Assembly: GCA_020638975.1 (NCBI GenBank)
Contig: JACKHN010000028.1
Coordinates: forward strand, 23,639 to 87,638
Source: Planctomycetaceae bacterium
Lineage (GTDB): Bacteria > Planctomycetota > Planctomycetia > Pirellulales > Pirellulaceae
Direction of reading: 5' to 3'
DNA length: 64,000 bases
The notes under the pieces are model-generated. The model made no database searches. It had not been told where the DNA came from and saw only the letters and a list, made by a program, of their open reading frames with translations. Position 1 is the first letter of the stretch. Each line of letters starts with the position of its first letter. Of the stretch, positions 37,277 to 46,089 are shown piece after piece. The translations under genes were made by a program, and so were the position numbers.

Positions 37277-38116
37277 TTATTTTTGTTCGATGATGAAGTA
37301 CTCATATTCATCGCCAACGGGCCGGACGCCGAAGACGGTCTTGCGCAGCTTATCGACGCGACCGTCTTTGGCGTGCTCGCTTTCTAATCGCGCGAGCATG
37401 TCATCGATCTTTTGAGGGTAGAACTGCAACACGATCCGTCCGTCCACATCGATGCCTGCTTTCTGAAGCAATTGGCGGTCCAACGCTCCCAGTTTTCCTC
37501 CACGCCACGAGAAGTAAAGCCTCGTTTCTTCATCACCTTTATTGGAGCGAGTCTTTGGTGTCTCCTTGACAACCTCAGACGCATAATCCACTAGTCGCGA
37601 TCCTCCTCCTGCGGCACCAAGTTCGATTCCGAAGAAGTCGAGTTGTCTTGCGTAGTGTTCCAGCGTGGAAGCTTCGTAACGAATCTCCCACCGCTCCCAA
37701 CGCGGGACGAGTACGTTCGGAGGCGGCCCGTTGAGTCGGTTGTCGGAAGGACCAGGATTTGGATCGGTGATTAGATCTGTTCCGACTTGCGCCGCGATCG
37801 CGATGGCATCCTGGCTCAAAAGTGTTGAAAGTTCGACCGTTGGAATCGCCGATGGCGTGTTTGAAAGCTCAGTAAGTTGCGGAACATCTAACTCGTGCGA
37901 TTCAGCGGAGAGCCGCCCACCGTGTTCGTCCACAAACTCGACGAGCTTCAAAGTAGGTGAAGGCTCGCGATGGTTGCCCAACCAAAGGACGAACAACATT
38001 GCGACACTCGCAACTGATAAAAGAAGCGTCGAGATCAACAAACTGGCAACTCGATCGTAACGACTCGATCGTAGCGACGAACCGATATCCGCCTCATTTC
38101 GATTCTTTGACGACAT
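37277..38116 (-). CDS. Hypothetical single-pass membrane protein
   Basis: 279 aa from ATG 38116, which has GGGAGG 6-7 bases upstream; a longer frame to 38203 is less likely. One transmembrane helix (about 25-46, ASLLISTLLLSVASVAMLFVLWL) follows a short cytoplasmic part. The outer part has the repeated pattern WERWEIRYEASTLEHYARQLDFFGIELGA and ends EYEYFIIEQK. This type is seen in planctomycetes but I know no function. It is flanked on both sides by palindromic repeats. Confidence 0.7.
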   Translation of the reverse strand: MSSKNRNEADIGSSLRSSRYDRVASLLISTLLLSVASVAMLFVLWLGNHREPSPTLKLVEFVDEHGGRLSAESHELDVPQLTELSNTPSAIPTVELSTLLSQDAIAIAAQVGTDLITDPNPGPSDNRLNGPPPNVLVPRWERWEIRYEASTLEHYARQLDFFGIELGAAGGGSRLVDYASEVVKETPKTRSNKGDEETRLYFSWRGGKLGALDRQLLQKAGIDVDGRIVLQFYPQKIDDMLARLESEHAKDGRVDKLRKTVFGVRPVGDEYEYFIIEQK

Positions 38117-38210
38117 GGTTTGCCTCCCTCTCGCCAGATGACTTGATGTCCGAGTTGCGAACGCAACTCGTATATCGTACGGTATCGTGGAGGGATAGAG
38201 CAACTTCTAA

Positions 38211-38326
38211 CGCGATCTGGTAGTGGTACACTTCGCCGTAAGTCGGGCACTCCTGCCCGACAAAAGACGGCCAAGAGTGGCCGCCCTACTTTCCGGAATT
38301 TCAAACTGTACCACTACCCGCTATCT
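38211..38326. mobile_element. Family D MITE-like element, copy 1, with 8-bp target duplication
   Basis: Element 38219-38318 (100 bp) with terminal inverted repeats GGTAGTGGTACA / TGTACCACTACC. Flanked by CGCGATCT (38211-38218) and CGCTATCT (38319-38326), 7 of 8 bases equal. Two internal hairpins. Its reverse complement is about 94 % identical to copy 4 at 49985-50084 by eye. No coding capacity. Confidence 0.85.
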
Positions 38327-38367
38327 TCCGTCTTTCTTGTGGCGGAATACACGGAAAGGGAGCGGAC

Positions 38368-38480
38368 AACCGCTAATGGACACTAACTTGCAATAATGAA
38401 ATCAAGTAGAGAAGGAAACGCGTCGTCGCGACTGCTTCTCTGTCGTCTGATTAGTGTGAGTTAGTGTCCATTAGTGGTTG
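38368..38480. repeat. Family G palindromic element, copy 2
   Basis: Arms AACCGCTAATGGACACTAAC (from 38368) and GTTAGTGTCCATTAGTGGTT (to 38479) are inverted around a variable centre of about 70 bp. It lies directly after family D copy 1, upstream of nothing but the 3' end of the thiolase gene. Confidence 0.75.
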
Positions 38481-38488
38481 CCGTCCGA

Positions 38489-39646
38489 TCAAACCCGCTC
38501 GAAGATCGTGGCGATCCCTTGTCCAACGCCAATGCACATCGTCGCCAGACCTATATTTGCGTCACGGGCAATCATGGCGTGAATCAGCGTCGTGGCGATG
38601 CGGGCACCACTCGCTCCAAGTGGATGGCCGATGGCGATCGAGCCGCCTCGGACATTGACCCTCTCGGGGTCGAGTTTCGACATGCGAATGCAGGCCAAGG
38701 CCTGAGCGGCGAAGGCTTCGTTCAGTTCGATCAAGTCGATGTCCGCGAGTTGCATCCCGGCCCGCTTTAGTGCCTTGGCGGTTGCCGGGACGGGACCGGT
38801 GCCCATGACCGATGGCTCGACGCCGGCGATGGCGGTTGACTTGATGCGGACCAGCGGCGTGAGGCCCAGCGACTTGGCTTTCTCTTCCGACATGACCAGC
38901 ATCGCCGCCGCTCCATCGTTCAGTGGCGAACTGTTGCCGGCTGTGACGGTGCCGACTTTGGGCATGAACGCTGGCGATAAGGCGGCAAGCGCTTCGAGCG
39001 TGCTGTCCGCGCGAACACATTGATCGGCGTCGGCCAGGACGCGATTCCCCTCTTCGTCGCGACCGTAAATAGGAACAATCTCACGTTTGAATTCGCCGGC
39101 GGCTTGCGAAGCGGCAGCCAGTTGATGGCTGCGCAATGCGAACGCATCCTGCTTGTCGCGCGAGATGCCCTGAGTCTGAGCCAGGAACTCGGCAGTCACT
39201 CCCATCATCAAGGCGCCCTTGCTGGTGCGATGAAAGAGCTTGGGGTTGAGATCAATGCCATGATCCATCGGCACATGCTGCATGTGCTCCAAGCCACCCA
39301 CGATATGCACGTCTTCGAAGCCGGCCATGATTGCATGCGTCGCTTGATGAAGGGCTTGCAAGCTGCTGCCGCACAAACGGTTGATCGTTGCACCGCCGGC
39401 AGCGATCGGCAGGCCTGCCATCAGGCCGATTGAGCGTGCGACGTTCAGTCCTTGCTCGAGCGTCTGTTGTGTGTTGCCGAGCAAGATGTCTTCGATTCCA
39501 GCCGGATCGATTCCGCTGCGCTCGACGAGCGCTTTGACGCAGGCGACGGCCAGGTCATCGCTACGGACGTCACGGAACAATCCTCGCTCCTTATGAGCTC
39601 GACCGATTGGTGTGCGAAGGCAATCGACAACGACGGCGGTTTTCAT
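38489..39646 (-). CDS. fadA: Acetyl-CoA acyltransferase (thiolase)
   Basis: 385 aa thiolase that cleaves 3-ketoacyl-CoA in fatty-acid beta-oxidation. The nucleophile Cys92 ([12 protein letters not shown]), the His341 motif ([16 protein letters not shown]) and the second Cys371 (TMCIGVGQG) are all present. It follows the multifunctional fadB/J-type gene by 23 bp on the same strand, the classical fadBA arrangement. Confidence 0.93.
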   Translation of the reverse strand: MKTAVVVDCLRTPIGRAHKERGLFRDVRSDDLAVACVKALVERSGIDPAGIEDILLGNTQQTLEQGLNVARSIGLMAGLPIAAGGATINRLCGSSLQALHQATHAIMAGFEDVHIVGGLEHMQHVPMDHGIDLNPKLFHRTSKGALMMGVTAEFLAQTQGISRDKQDAFALRSHQLAAASQAAGEFKREIVPIYGRDEEGNRVLADADQCVRADSTLEALAALSPAFMPKVGTVTAGNSSPLNDGAAAMLVMSEEKAKSLGLTPLVRIKSTAIAGVEPSVMGTGPVPATAKALKRAGMQLADIDLIELNEAFAAQALACIRMSKLDPERVNVRGGSIAIGHPLGASGARIATTLIHAMIARDANIGLATMCIGVGQGIATIFERV

Positions 39647-39669
39647 AACGATGCTCCACGCTTCATTTA

Positions 39670-41805
39670 CTAGTAGAACTTAGCGCCACTGGCTGCCATC
39701 TCGAGCAATAGCTTCGTCGGAGCCATCCGATTGCCGAGCGACTCGAACGGTTTTAGCATCTCGACGATCGTGGCTGCGCCCAGAGTGTCGGCCCAAAACA
39801 TGAGGCCACCTTTGAAAGGCGGGAAGCCTAGTCCGAAGATCAGGCCCAAATCGATATCGCGAGAATCGCGAACGATGCCGTCTTCGAGGACGCGAGTGGC
39901 TTCCAGGAACATCGGCAAGAACAACCGCATCGTCAACTCGTCCGGAGTGAAATTGCGTTGTTCACGGACGTGGGGACCCAAGACTTCTGCCAGCGACGGA
40001 TCTGGCTCAGGACGTCCCTTCTTGTTGTCGTATGCGTAAAAGCCGCGGCCGGTCTTTTTGCCGAGCCGCTTGGCGGCGACCATCGCTGGCAACAGCGGTG
40101 ACGAGACGACTCGATCCGGGAACGCCTCAAACATCGTTTGGCCCGCGTAAACTGCCGTATCGATACCGACGAGATCATACAGCTCGATCGGTCCCATCGG
40201 CATGCCGAAGGCTTTCGAGGCGCGCTCGATGGCCTTGATCTCGGCCCCATCGGCCAGCAATTCGATCGCTTCGTGCATATAAGGAAATAGCAATCGATTG
40301 ACTAAGAAGCCGGGGCCGTCGTTCATCACGATGGGGATTTTCCCAATTCCCTTGGCATAGGCGACCGCCGTGGCGATCGTTTGGTCGGAAGTCTTCTCGC
40401 CGCGAATCACTTCGACCAGCTTCATCCGACGAACGGGATTGAAGAAGTGAATGCCGCAGAATCGATCGGGATGCTTCAGCCCCGCGGCAAGCTTCGTGAT
40501 GGGAATTGTCGATGTGTTGGAAGCGAGGATCGCATCCGGGCCAAGCTTTGGTTCGATTTGAGCGTAGATGGAATGTTTGACCTTTTCGTTTTCGACCACC
40601 GCCTCGATCACCAAATCGCTGGCGGCAACTTCGTCGGGACTGGTCGTGAGATTCAACAGCGGGGCCAATTCCAACATCCGCTCGGCGCTGGGGCCTTTTA
40701 GCGTGCGGTCGAACGAAGCTTCTTCTAATACGTTGCGTCCGCCCTTGGTCAGCGCCTCGTGTGCCGCGTCGGTCAAAACAACGGCAATGCCTCGTTTGAC
40801 ATTGGCAGCGGCAATCCCGCTGCCCATGATTCCCGCTCCGACAACGGTGACCGAGTTGATCGATTGCGTGGCGATCTGCTCTCCATCAACCCCGGTATCT
40901 TTCTTATTGCGGTCGGTCAGGAAGAAGACGTTCAGCAGCGCGGCGTTTACCGGCGATCCGAACAGCTTGGCCATGCGAGTTGCTTCGAGTTCACAAGCCG
41001 CATCCGAATCGAGCATCGCCGATTCGAGCATGGTTTCGAGCGCGGCATCCGGTGCTGGATATTGGCCTTTGGTTTGTTGGCGGATCACCGCCGAAGCCGT
41101 TGCGCCGAGGAACCCTAACTCGGTCTCCGTGATTTCGATCGGGCCGCTCCAACGCTCTCGGTCTTTCAGATACTCCTTGGTCGCTTGTTCAGCACGCACG
41201 AGACGGATGGCAGCCGAAAGCAATTGATCGTCAGCGACGACGTCGGATGCCCAGCCCATCTTGTAGGCTGCTTCCGCGGAGATCGATTCGCCGCCGGTGA
41301 CCATTTCGACGGCGTTGCTCAAGCCAGCAATCCGCGGAGCCCGAGCGGTGCCTCCCCAACCGGGAAACAGTCCGAGCTTTACTTCCGGGAAACCGAACTC
41401 GGCTTTTGGGTTGTTGCTGAACAGACGACGATCACACCAACTGGCCAACTCGGCTCCGCCACCGACACAAATCCCGTTGATAGCGGCAACGGTGACGAAC
41501 GGAGCTTTTGATAAGCGACCAAACAGCAGTTGGCCTCGGCGGCACATTGCGACGACTTGATCTTCGGGTGCGCCCAGCGACTGGACGAACTCGCGCAGAT
41601 CGGCACCTGCAATGAAGATGCCCGATTTTGCAGATCGGAAGATCAAGCCTGCAAGATCGGTTCGTTTCTCAAGTGCGTCTAGGTGAACTGCGAGTTCATC
41701 GAGCACTGAGTTGGAAAGAACATTCGCGCTTTTGTTCGGAGTGTCGAAAGTCAGCACCGCGATGTCTGGTTCAGCCATCGAGAGGGAGAGTGTCTCGGCA
41801 GTCAT
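39670..41805 (-). CDS. fadJ: Multifunctional enoyl-CoA hydratase / 3-hydroxyacyl-CoA dehydrogenase
   Basis: 711 aa, the alpha subunit of the beta-oxidation complex. The N-terminal crotonase domain (about 1-190) has the oxyanion and Glu regions INGICVGGGAELAS and FPEVKLGLFPGWGGT. A linker leads to the NAD-binding domain with VVGAGIMGSGIAAANV (about 317-333), followed by IPITKLAAGLKHPDRFCGIHFFNPV with the catalytic His, and a duplicated C-terminal dehydrogenase domain. The length (711) is nearer FadJ (714) than FadB (729); the two are hard to separate. Forms an operon with the thiolase. Confidence 0.92.
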   Translation of the reverse strand: MTAETLSLSMAEPDIAVLTFDTPNKSANVLSNSVLDELAVHLDALEKRTDLAGLIFRSAKSGIFIAGADLREFVQSLGAPEDQVVAMCRRGQLLFGRLSKAPFVTVAAINGICVGGGAELASWCDRRLFSNNPKAEFGFPEVKLGLFPGWGGTARAPRIAGLSNAVEMVTGGESISAEAAYKMGWASDVVADDQLLSAAIRLVRAEQATKEYLKDRERWSGPIEITETELGFLGATASAVIRQQTKGQYPAPDAALETMLESAMLDSDAACELEATRMAKLFGSPVNAALLNVFFLTDRNKKDTGVDGEQIATQSINSVTVVGAGIMGSGIAAANVKRGIAVVLTDAAHEALTKGGRNVLEEASFDRTLKGPSAERMLELAPLLNLTTSPDEVAASDLVIEAVVENEKVKHSIYAQIEPKLGPDAILASNTSTIPITKLAAGLKHPDRFCGIHFFNPVRRMKLVEVIRGEKTSDQTIATAVAYAKGIGKIPIVMNDGPGFLVNRLLFPYMHEAIELLADGAEIKAIERASKAFGMPMGPIELYDLVGIDTAVYAGQTMFEAFPDRVVSSPLLPAMVAAKRLGKKTGRGFYAYDNKKGRPEPDPSLAEVLGPHVREQRNFTPDELTMRLFLPMFLEATRVLEDGIVRDSRDIDLGLIFGLGFPPFKGGLMFWADTLGAATIVEMLKPFESLGNRMAPTKLLLEMAASGAKFY

Positions 41806-42002
41806 TTGCTTGGATCCTGCAAACTTGGCGAGATTAGTAAATCGACGTCAGGTCGCTTTCCACGGAATGCTAGCCGGGGCGGGCAGCGTGGAGAACCCCT
41901 GATCGTTATAGTTAATCGGTACAGCTTACCAGTCGCACGAGCTTCTGTGGCTGATCCAGGGAGCGAATTCTCCCGCTTCGCGACGATATTGAGGATTAAA
42001 CG

Positions 42003-42413
42003 ATGAATGAGTCGTTCATGTCGAGACGCCGCTGGTCGTTCGGACTCGTGCTGGGGACGATCGCGTTGCTCACCAGCGGGGAGATCTCGGTCGCAGCTGA
42101 CGAGCCAGCTACCGTTCGGTTGGTAATCGACTATCACGATGGCGTCGAAAAGCACTTCAACGCGATTTCCTGGAAGTCCGGTATGACCGTCATGGATGTG
42201 CTGCAAGCCGCGAAGAAGCATCCGCGCGGGATTCGCTTTGAATACAAGGGAAAAGGCGCGACGGCGCTTCTCACAAAGATTGATGACGTCGAGAACGAGG
42301 GGCGAGGCCGTAACTGGCTCTACCGGGTGAATGGCGAGCCAGGGGACCGGAGTATGGGGATCTTCGAGCTGAAGGCGGGTGACACCGTCTTGTGGAAGTT
42401 TGACAACTACTAG
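42003..42413 (+). CDS. Secreted DUF4430 domain protein
   Basis: 136 aa. Signal peptide (SFGLVLGTIALLTSG) and one DUF4430 domain: WKSGMTVMDVLQAAKK, the central GRGRNWLYRVNGEPG and the ending FELKAGDTVLWKFDNY. The domain resembles the C-terminal part of transcobalamin/intrinsic factor and is often found near uptake genes. GAGGA lies about 7 bases before the ATG. It is 60 bp upstream of a DUF6580 membrane protein, and the two probably form an operon. Ligand unknown; cobalamin is a possibility by family resemblance only. Confidence 0.8.
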   Translation: MNESFMSRRRWSFGLVLGTIALLTSGEISVAADEPATVRLVIDYHDGVEKHFNAISWKSGMTVMDVLQAAKKHPRGIRFEYKGKGATALLTKIDDVENEGRGRNWLYRVNGEPGDRSMGIFELKAGDTVLWKFDNY

Positions 42414-42473
42414 TAGAATCCTTGACGATCCTGGGCATTTCCGAAGAAGTTGAATTGATTTTGGAGTAGCGTG

Positions 42474-43052
42474 ATGAATCGGCAAGACAAAGTAGAATTG
42501 GCCGTCTTTAGTGGCTTGGTACTAGCCGGTTCGTTGGCTCGCGTGTTACTGAGCGATTGGCCCAACTTTGCGCCCGTCGCAGCGATTGCGCTGTTCGCCG
42601 GTTACTTCTTCCGCTCACGAGCGGTCGCGCTGTTCGTCCCGCTGACGGTGATGGGTATCAGCGATTTCTTCATCGGGTCGTACGATTGGCAGATGATGGC
42701 CATCGTATACGGCGCCTTGATGTTGCCCGTGTTTGCTCGAGGTGTTTTACGTCGCTGGTTCTCGCTCGACAACGGAGCTAGTCCGCTGCGTGCTACTGCG
42801 GGACTTCTGACAAGCAGCCTAGGTGCGTCGATCTCGTTCTTTGCGATCAGCAATTTTGGTGCTTGGGTGTTTTACGGCACCTACGAACACACCTTTGCTG
42901 GCCTGACTCACTGCTATGTGCAAGCGATTCCGTTCTTCCGCTACACCCTGGCGGGTGACCTATTCTTCGCATTGGTGTTGTTCGGCAGCTACGCCTTGGC
43001 GATGAGCTTCGCGGTAGCTGCAAAGCCCGCACCGCAAGCGATCAGCCGATAG
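42474..43052 (+). CDS. DUF6580 putative transport membrane protein
   Basis: 192 aa with five to six transmembrane helices. The N-terminal PNFAPVAAIALFAGYFF and VMGISDFFIGSYDW with SNFGAWVFYGTY are the features of DUF6580 proteins, which resemble ECF-transporter S components. GGAG 7 bases upstream selects the ATG at 42474 over a GTG at 42471. With the secreted DUF4430 partner, a small-molecule uptake pair is plausible (inference). No ECF ATPase genes are nearby. Confidence 0.8.
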   Translation: MNRQDKVELAVFSGLVLAGSLARVLLSDWPNFAPVAAIALFAGYFFRSRAVALFVPLTVMGISDFFIGSYDWQMMAIVYGALMLPVFARGVLRRWFSLDNGASPLRATAGLLTSSLGASISFFAISNFGAWVFYGTYEHTFAGLTHCYVQAIPFFRYTLAGDLFFALVLFGSYALAMSFAVAAKPAPQAISR

Positions 43053-43273
43053 GCCTCCGTATCGCAGTCGAAGATTCTTCCATACCAAGCGGTATTGATG
43101 CGATTCGATCGTGCCTAGCAACCACGATCACGGCGGACACTTCAATACAAGCACGAATCGCGAACGAATGGGTTCGGACGTCGCTGAAATCACTCACTCG
43201 ACTGCGCTTCGTGTTTGTACCTCATGCCGTTCTGAAATGCGTGGACCCTCGTGCGAGTCGCAGGGACGTGCAG

Positions 43274-43390
43274 CGGTTGTGCGTAGTGGTACAGTTTGCG
43301 ATTCCTGAAAGATAGGACGGCCACACTTGTCCGTCTTCTGTCGGGCAGAAGTGCCCGACCTACGGCAAAATGCACCACTACTCGGTTGTT
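43274..43390. mobile_element. Family D MITE-like element, copy 2, with 8-bp target duplication
   Basis: Element 43282-43382 (101 bp, ends CGTAGTGGTACAG / GCACCACTACT), flanked by CGGTTGTG (43274-43281) and CGGTTGTT (43383-43390), 7 of 8 equal. Same orientation as copy 4. It belongs with copy 3 to a GCGATTCCTG subtype. Confidence 0.8.
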
Positions 43391-43445
43391 GGGTCTAATT
43401 CCCAGCGAATCTTGACGAAACAACGCTACACTTACCCAAAGATCG

Positions 43446-43582
43446 CTCTAGTGCTTCGTGACTGCTAAGAATTAGGGTTGTAGACATTAGCCGTTTGGGC
43501 GTTAGCCCCGGTTGTTACGAGGGAACCGTGGCTAACGCCAAAACGGCTAATCCTAAAATTAAGCTGAAACGTAGCACTAGAG
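43446..43582. repeat. Family I palindromic element overlapping the stop codon of the downstream-encoded gene
   Basis: Terminal inverted repeats CTCTAGTGCTTCGT (43446-43459) and ACGTAGCACTAGAG (43569-43582); inner arms TTAGCCGTTTGGGCGTTAGC (43487) and GGCTAACGCCAAAACGGCTA (to 43549). Its right end supplies the last codon and TAG stop (CTCTAG) of the minus-strand gene at 43577-45280. Confidence 0.75.
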
Positions 43583-45280
43583 CCCTGGTGGCAAATCCGC
43601 GGCAGCTGGTGGCGTCGGCCCTGCAGGAGTAGCGGCAGCGTCGGCTGGCAAAGCTGCCGGTGGTGCGGCACCTGGTGGCAAGTCCATTACCGGTTCGACG
43701 CCGATGGAGACGGCGTCGGGAGCGAGGAATGCGAGTCCACGGACTCCTTTTTTGATCGATTCGGTCAGCCCATCTAAGTCAGGCTTTTCAGCCGGCGGGT
43801 CGGTGAGCGAGAGAGCCAGCTCGACCGCTTTTGTAACTTCCATCACGACCTTCTCATGTTGACTTCCTTTGCCGGCGACAGCCATCCCCTCCAGGCCGCG
43901 TTTTACGCACGCCAATTGATACTTCAAACGACGCTGCGACCAGACGATACGTGGATCTGTCGGAATCGCGGGTGTAATGCCGCCCATTCCGCCATACATG
44001 CCTGCTCCGCCGTACATATCCATTTGGTCGCCACCGTACATATCCATTTGGTCGCCACCGCCACCATACATTTCTTCGCCACCGCCACCGTACATCCCTT
44101 CGCCACCGCCTCCGTACATCCCTTCGCCACCAGATGGACCGAACTGACCTGTGGCGGCAGGATTCGGCTTCTTGATCAGCTCGCGGAGTTTCTTCATATC
44201 TTCTTCTTGCTTTACAAGCGCCGCGATGCGATCGAGTTCGTCATTACAGGCCTGTACCGCAATCAAGCCGAGGTTTCTCGAAACCGCACTAGCGTCGACC
44301 TTGTTGTTGGTGGGTGCCCACTGAGCGAGCGCCTCCGACGCGGTGCATCGCAAGGAGATCGGTGCGTCCTTGTCCGCGACAATCTTTTCGAGAGCCGTGT
44401 TTGCCTCTGGATAGGCACCTACCATCCCCAATTCCGCGAGGATATCGATCGCTCGACGCTGCATCCACGTATGCCCTTCGGGAGATCGATTCGCGGGCGG
44501 TGCCGAATTCAGTAGGGCGATCATCTCGTCAACAATGACTTTCTTCTTCGGACCCGGCATACGGGTCTCCGGAGGTCGCCCTAAATCGAGCTTCGCGTGG
44601 CGGTCCAATCCGACGAGCGCTGCAACTCGAACGGCGTCGATCTGAGTCGGGCTCTTATACTCGGCGATCAAAATATCGAGTGCCTCCGGCAGCGGTTCGG
44701 GAACCATGGCCTTTTGATTGTTAGCATAACGAGCTCCGTATTCGACTCGATTCAGGTCGCCAATCACCAGCATCGCGTTGTAGCGAACCGCGGGGTGAAA
44801 GCGGTAGTTACCGGGGCTCTGTACAAATGCAGTCATATACTTCAAAACTTGCGTGCGGACGTGAGCTAGTGCGGCTGGCTGCCTTGCGCTGCGCAGGTCT
44901 TTGTTGACTAGAGCTTGACGTAATTCGGGCAATTGGCCGCGGTTCTCCGCTAGCGTGAAGCTTGGCAGGAAGTAAGAAACGTACCATTCGTCTAGGATCT
45001 TCTTCCCGGCATCGTCGGCTGGAATCCGACCGGCGAGGACTTTGTAAGCGTTACCATACGCAACGTTCCGATCTCGTGACCTTTGTGCATCAGCTGTCGC
45101 TGCAGCCTCGTTCGAAGCCACGATCTCGGGTGCAATTGGTCGGTACTTCGGGTTGACCGGGAGTTCTTCGATCGGTTTCGCGGCCCCAGCTGCGGGCGCG
45201 GCTTGTCCGAATGCTTCCAGGGTCGAGAGCGCGCACGAGGCGGCAACCACGAAGTACAAAACGGCGAAACGGCTCGACAT
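43577..45280 (-). CDS. Secreted alpha-helical protein with Gly/Met/Tyr repeats
   Basis: 567 aa. Signal peptide (AVLYFVVAASCALS). Residues about 60-340 are helical with HEAT-like character (DILIAEYKSPTQIDAVRVAALVGLDRHAK, SLRCTASEALAQWAP). A low-complexity part around 380-425 repeats MYGGGGE and MDMYGGD. The last 60 residues are Pro/Ala-rich. The function is not recognised; it looks like a periplasmic or envelope scaffold. GGAG 9 bases before the ATG supports the start. Its stop codon lies inside the family I repeat. Confidence 0.72.
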   Translation of the reverse strand: MSSRFAVLYFVVAASCALSTLEAFGQAAPAAGAAKPIEELPVNPKYRPIAPEIVASNEAAATADAQRSRDRNVAYGNAYKVLAGRIPADDAGKKILDEWYVSYFLPSFTLAENRGQLPELRQALVNKDLRSARQPAALAHVRTQVLKYMTAFVQSPGNYRFHPAVRYNAMLVIGDLNRVEYGARYANNQKAMVPEPLPEALDILIAEYKSPTQIDAVRVAALVGLDRHAKLDLGRPPETRMPGPKKKVIVDEMIALLNSAPPANRSPEGHTWMQRRAIDILAELGMVGAYPEANTALEKIVADKDAPISLRCTASEALAQWAPTNNKVDASAVSRNLGLIAVQACNDELDRIAALVKQEEDMKKLRELIKKPNPAATGQFGPSGGEGMYGGGGEGMYGGGGEEMYGGGGDQMDMYGGDQMDMYGGAGMYGGMGGITPAIPTDPRIVWSQRRLKYQLACVKRGLEGMAVAGKGSQHEKVVMEVTKAVELALSLTDPPAEKPDLDGLTESIKKGVRGLAFLAPDAVSIGVEPVMDLPPGAAPPAALPADAAATPAGPTPPAAADLPPGL

Positions 45281-45501
45281 GGCATCTATCTCCGATACAA
45301 ACCCGCTAGCAGCGGGCTCCGATCACGTTGGAAGTGATCGAATGTAATGGCCCCAACGGTACTGACCCGTTAACTACCACATTCTCACCGTCGAGCGAGA
45401 ACCGCTCGACGAACTCTGTTTTCCGGCAATTTCGGTGATTGGACCTACAAACACCTACCTACAAGAGTACTCATCGCACAGGTCGCCTGTCAACTTCGCG
45501 G

Positions 45502-45657
45502 TTTGCCGGGTGAGGGCCTTTCAGTTTTTCAAACTGAGAGGTTTGTACGACGGGCCTCCGAGCCCGTCGATGAATCCAAGTCGTTATTTGACGGGCTCGG
45601 AGGCCCGTTCGGACATCTTGTGCAACTTCAACAAATAAATCGCCCTGTTTGCCGGGT
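45502..45657. mobile_element. Family B palindromic element, copy 2, with direct-repeat flanks
   Basis: Uninterrupted 136-bp copy (45512-45647), flanked by TTTGCCGGGT at 45502-45511 and 45648-45657. Subterminal arms GACGGGCCTCCGAGCCCGTC near 45548 and GACGGGCTCGGAGGCCCGT near 45591. It lacks the family A insert found in copy 1 and so preserves the empty site. Confidence 0.82.
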
Positions 45658-45762
45658 AGTGCTCCAGTTTGCCGTATGTCGGGCACTCCTACCCGACAAA
45701 AGACGGCCAAGAGTGGCCGTCCTACTTTCAGGAATCGCAAACCGTTCCACTACCGTTTGCCG
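45647..45762. mobile_element. Family D MITE-like element, copy 3, with 8-bp target duplication
   Basis: Element 45655-45754 (100 bp; ends GGTAGTGCTCCAG / CCACTACC). Exact direct repeats GTTTGCCG at 45647-45654 and 45755-45762. It sits next to family B copy 2 in the same target sequence, opposite in orientation to copies 2 and 4. Confidence 0.85.
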
Positions 45763-45764
45763 GG

Positions 45765-46089
45765 ACGCGTTGATTTCCGAACTTTGCCGACGCTGGCATG
45801 ACTTGCCCCGACACCCCGGATGAGCGGTTACCGAAATTGCTAATCGGCAATGTCGACCCGGCTTCACAAACCTCACAGAAGTTGCAGACCGATTCTTCGC
45901 GAAGACCGGTAAAATCGGAAAAAAACTTTCCGTCGGCACGATCGGCAACCGATCAAATGTTAGCAGGCACATTTCCCGCATTGCTGGAGCCCGGTTGAAG
46001 CCTACACGTCTCGCCCAGAACAGACGTGCCCATTCGACAGGACCGCAGAACGCAAGCGCACACACTATATGACCTCAGGAGGGGGAACC
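45765..46089. other. Intergenic region upstream of the BON protein gene
   Basis: 325 bp. Contains no gene I can support. GAGGGGG before the ATG at 46090 is the ribosome-binding site of the BON gene. I found no convincing promoter hexamers or large hairpin. Confidence 0.4.

Noticed and set aside
41806..42002. Possible cobalamin riboswitch before the DUF4430 gene
   Set aside because: The conserved B12-box (GCCACTG) and surrounding core are not found.
41802..42485. A 227-residue open frame on the minus strand
   Set aside because: It is antisense to the DUF4430 gene, which has a signal peptide, ribosome-binding site and recognisable domain.
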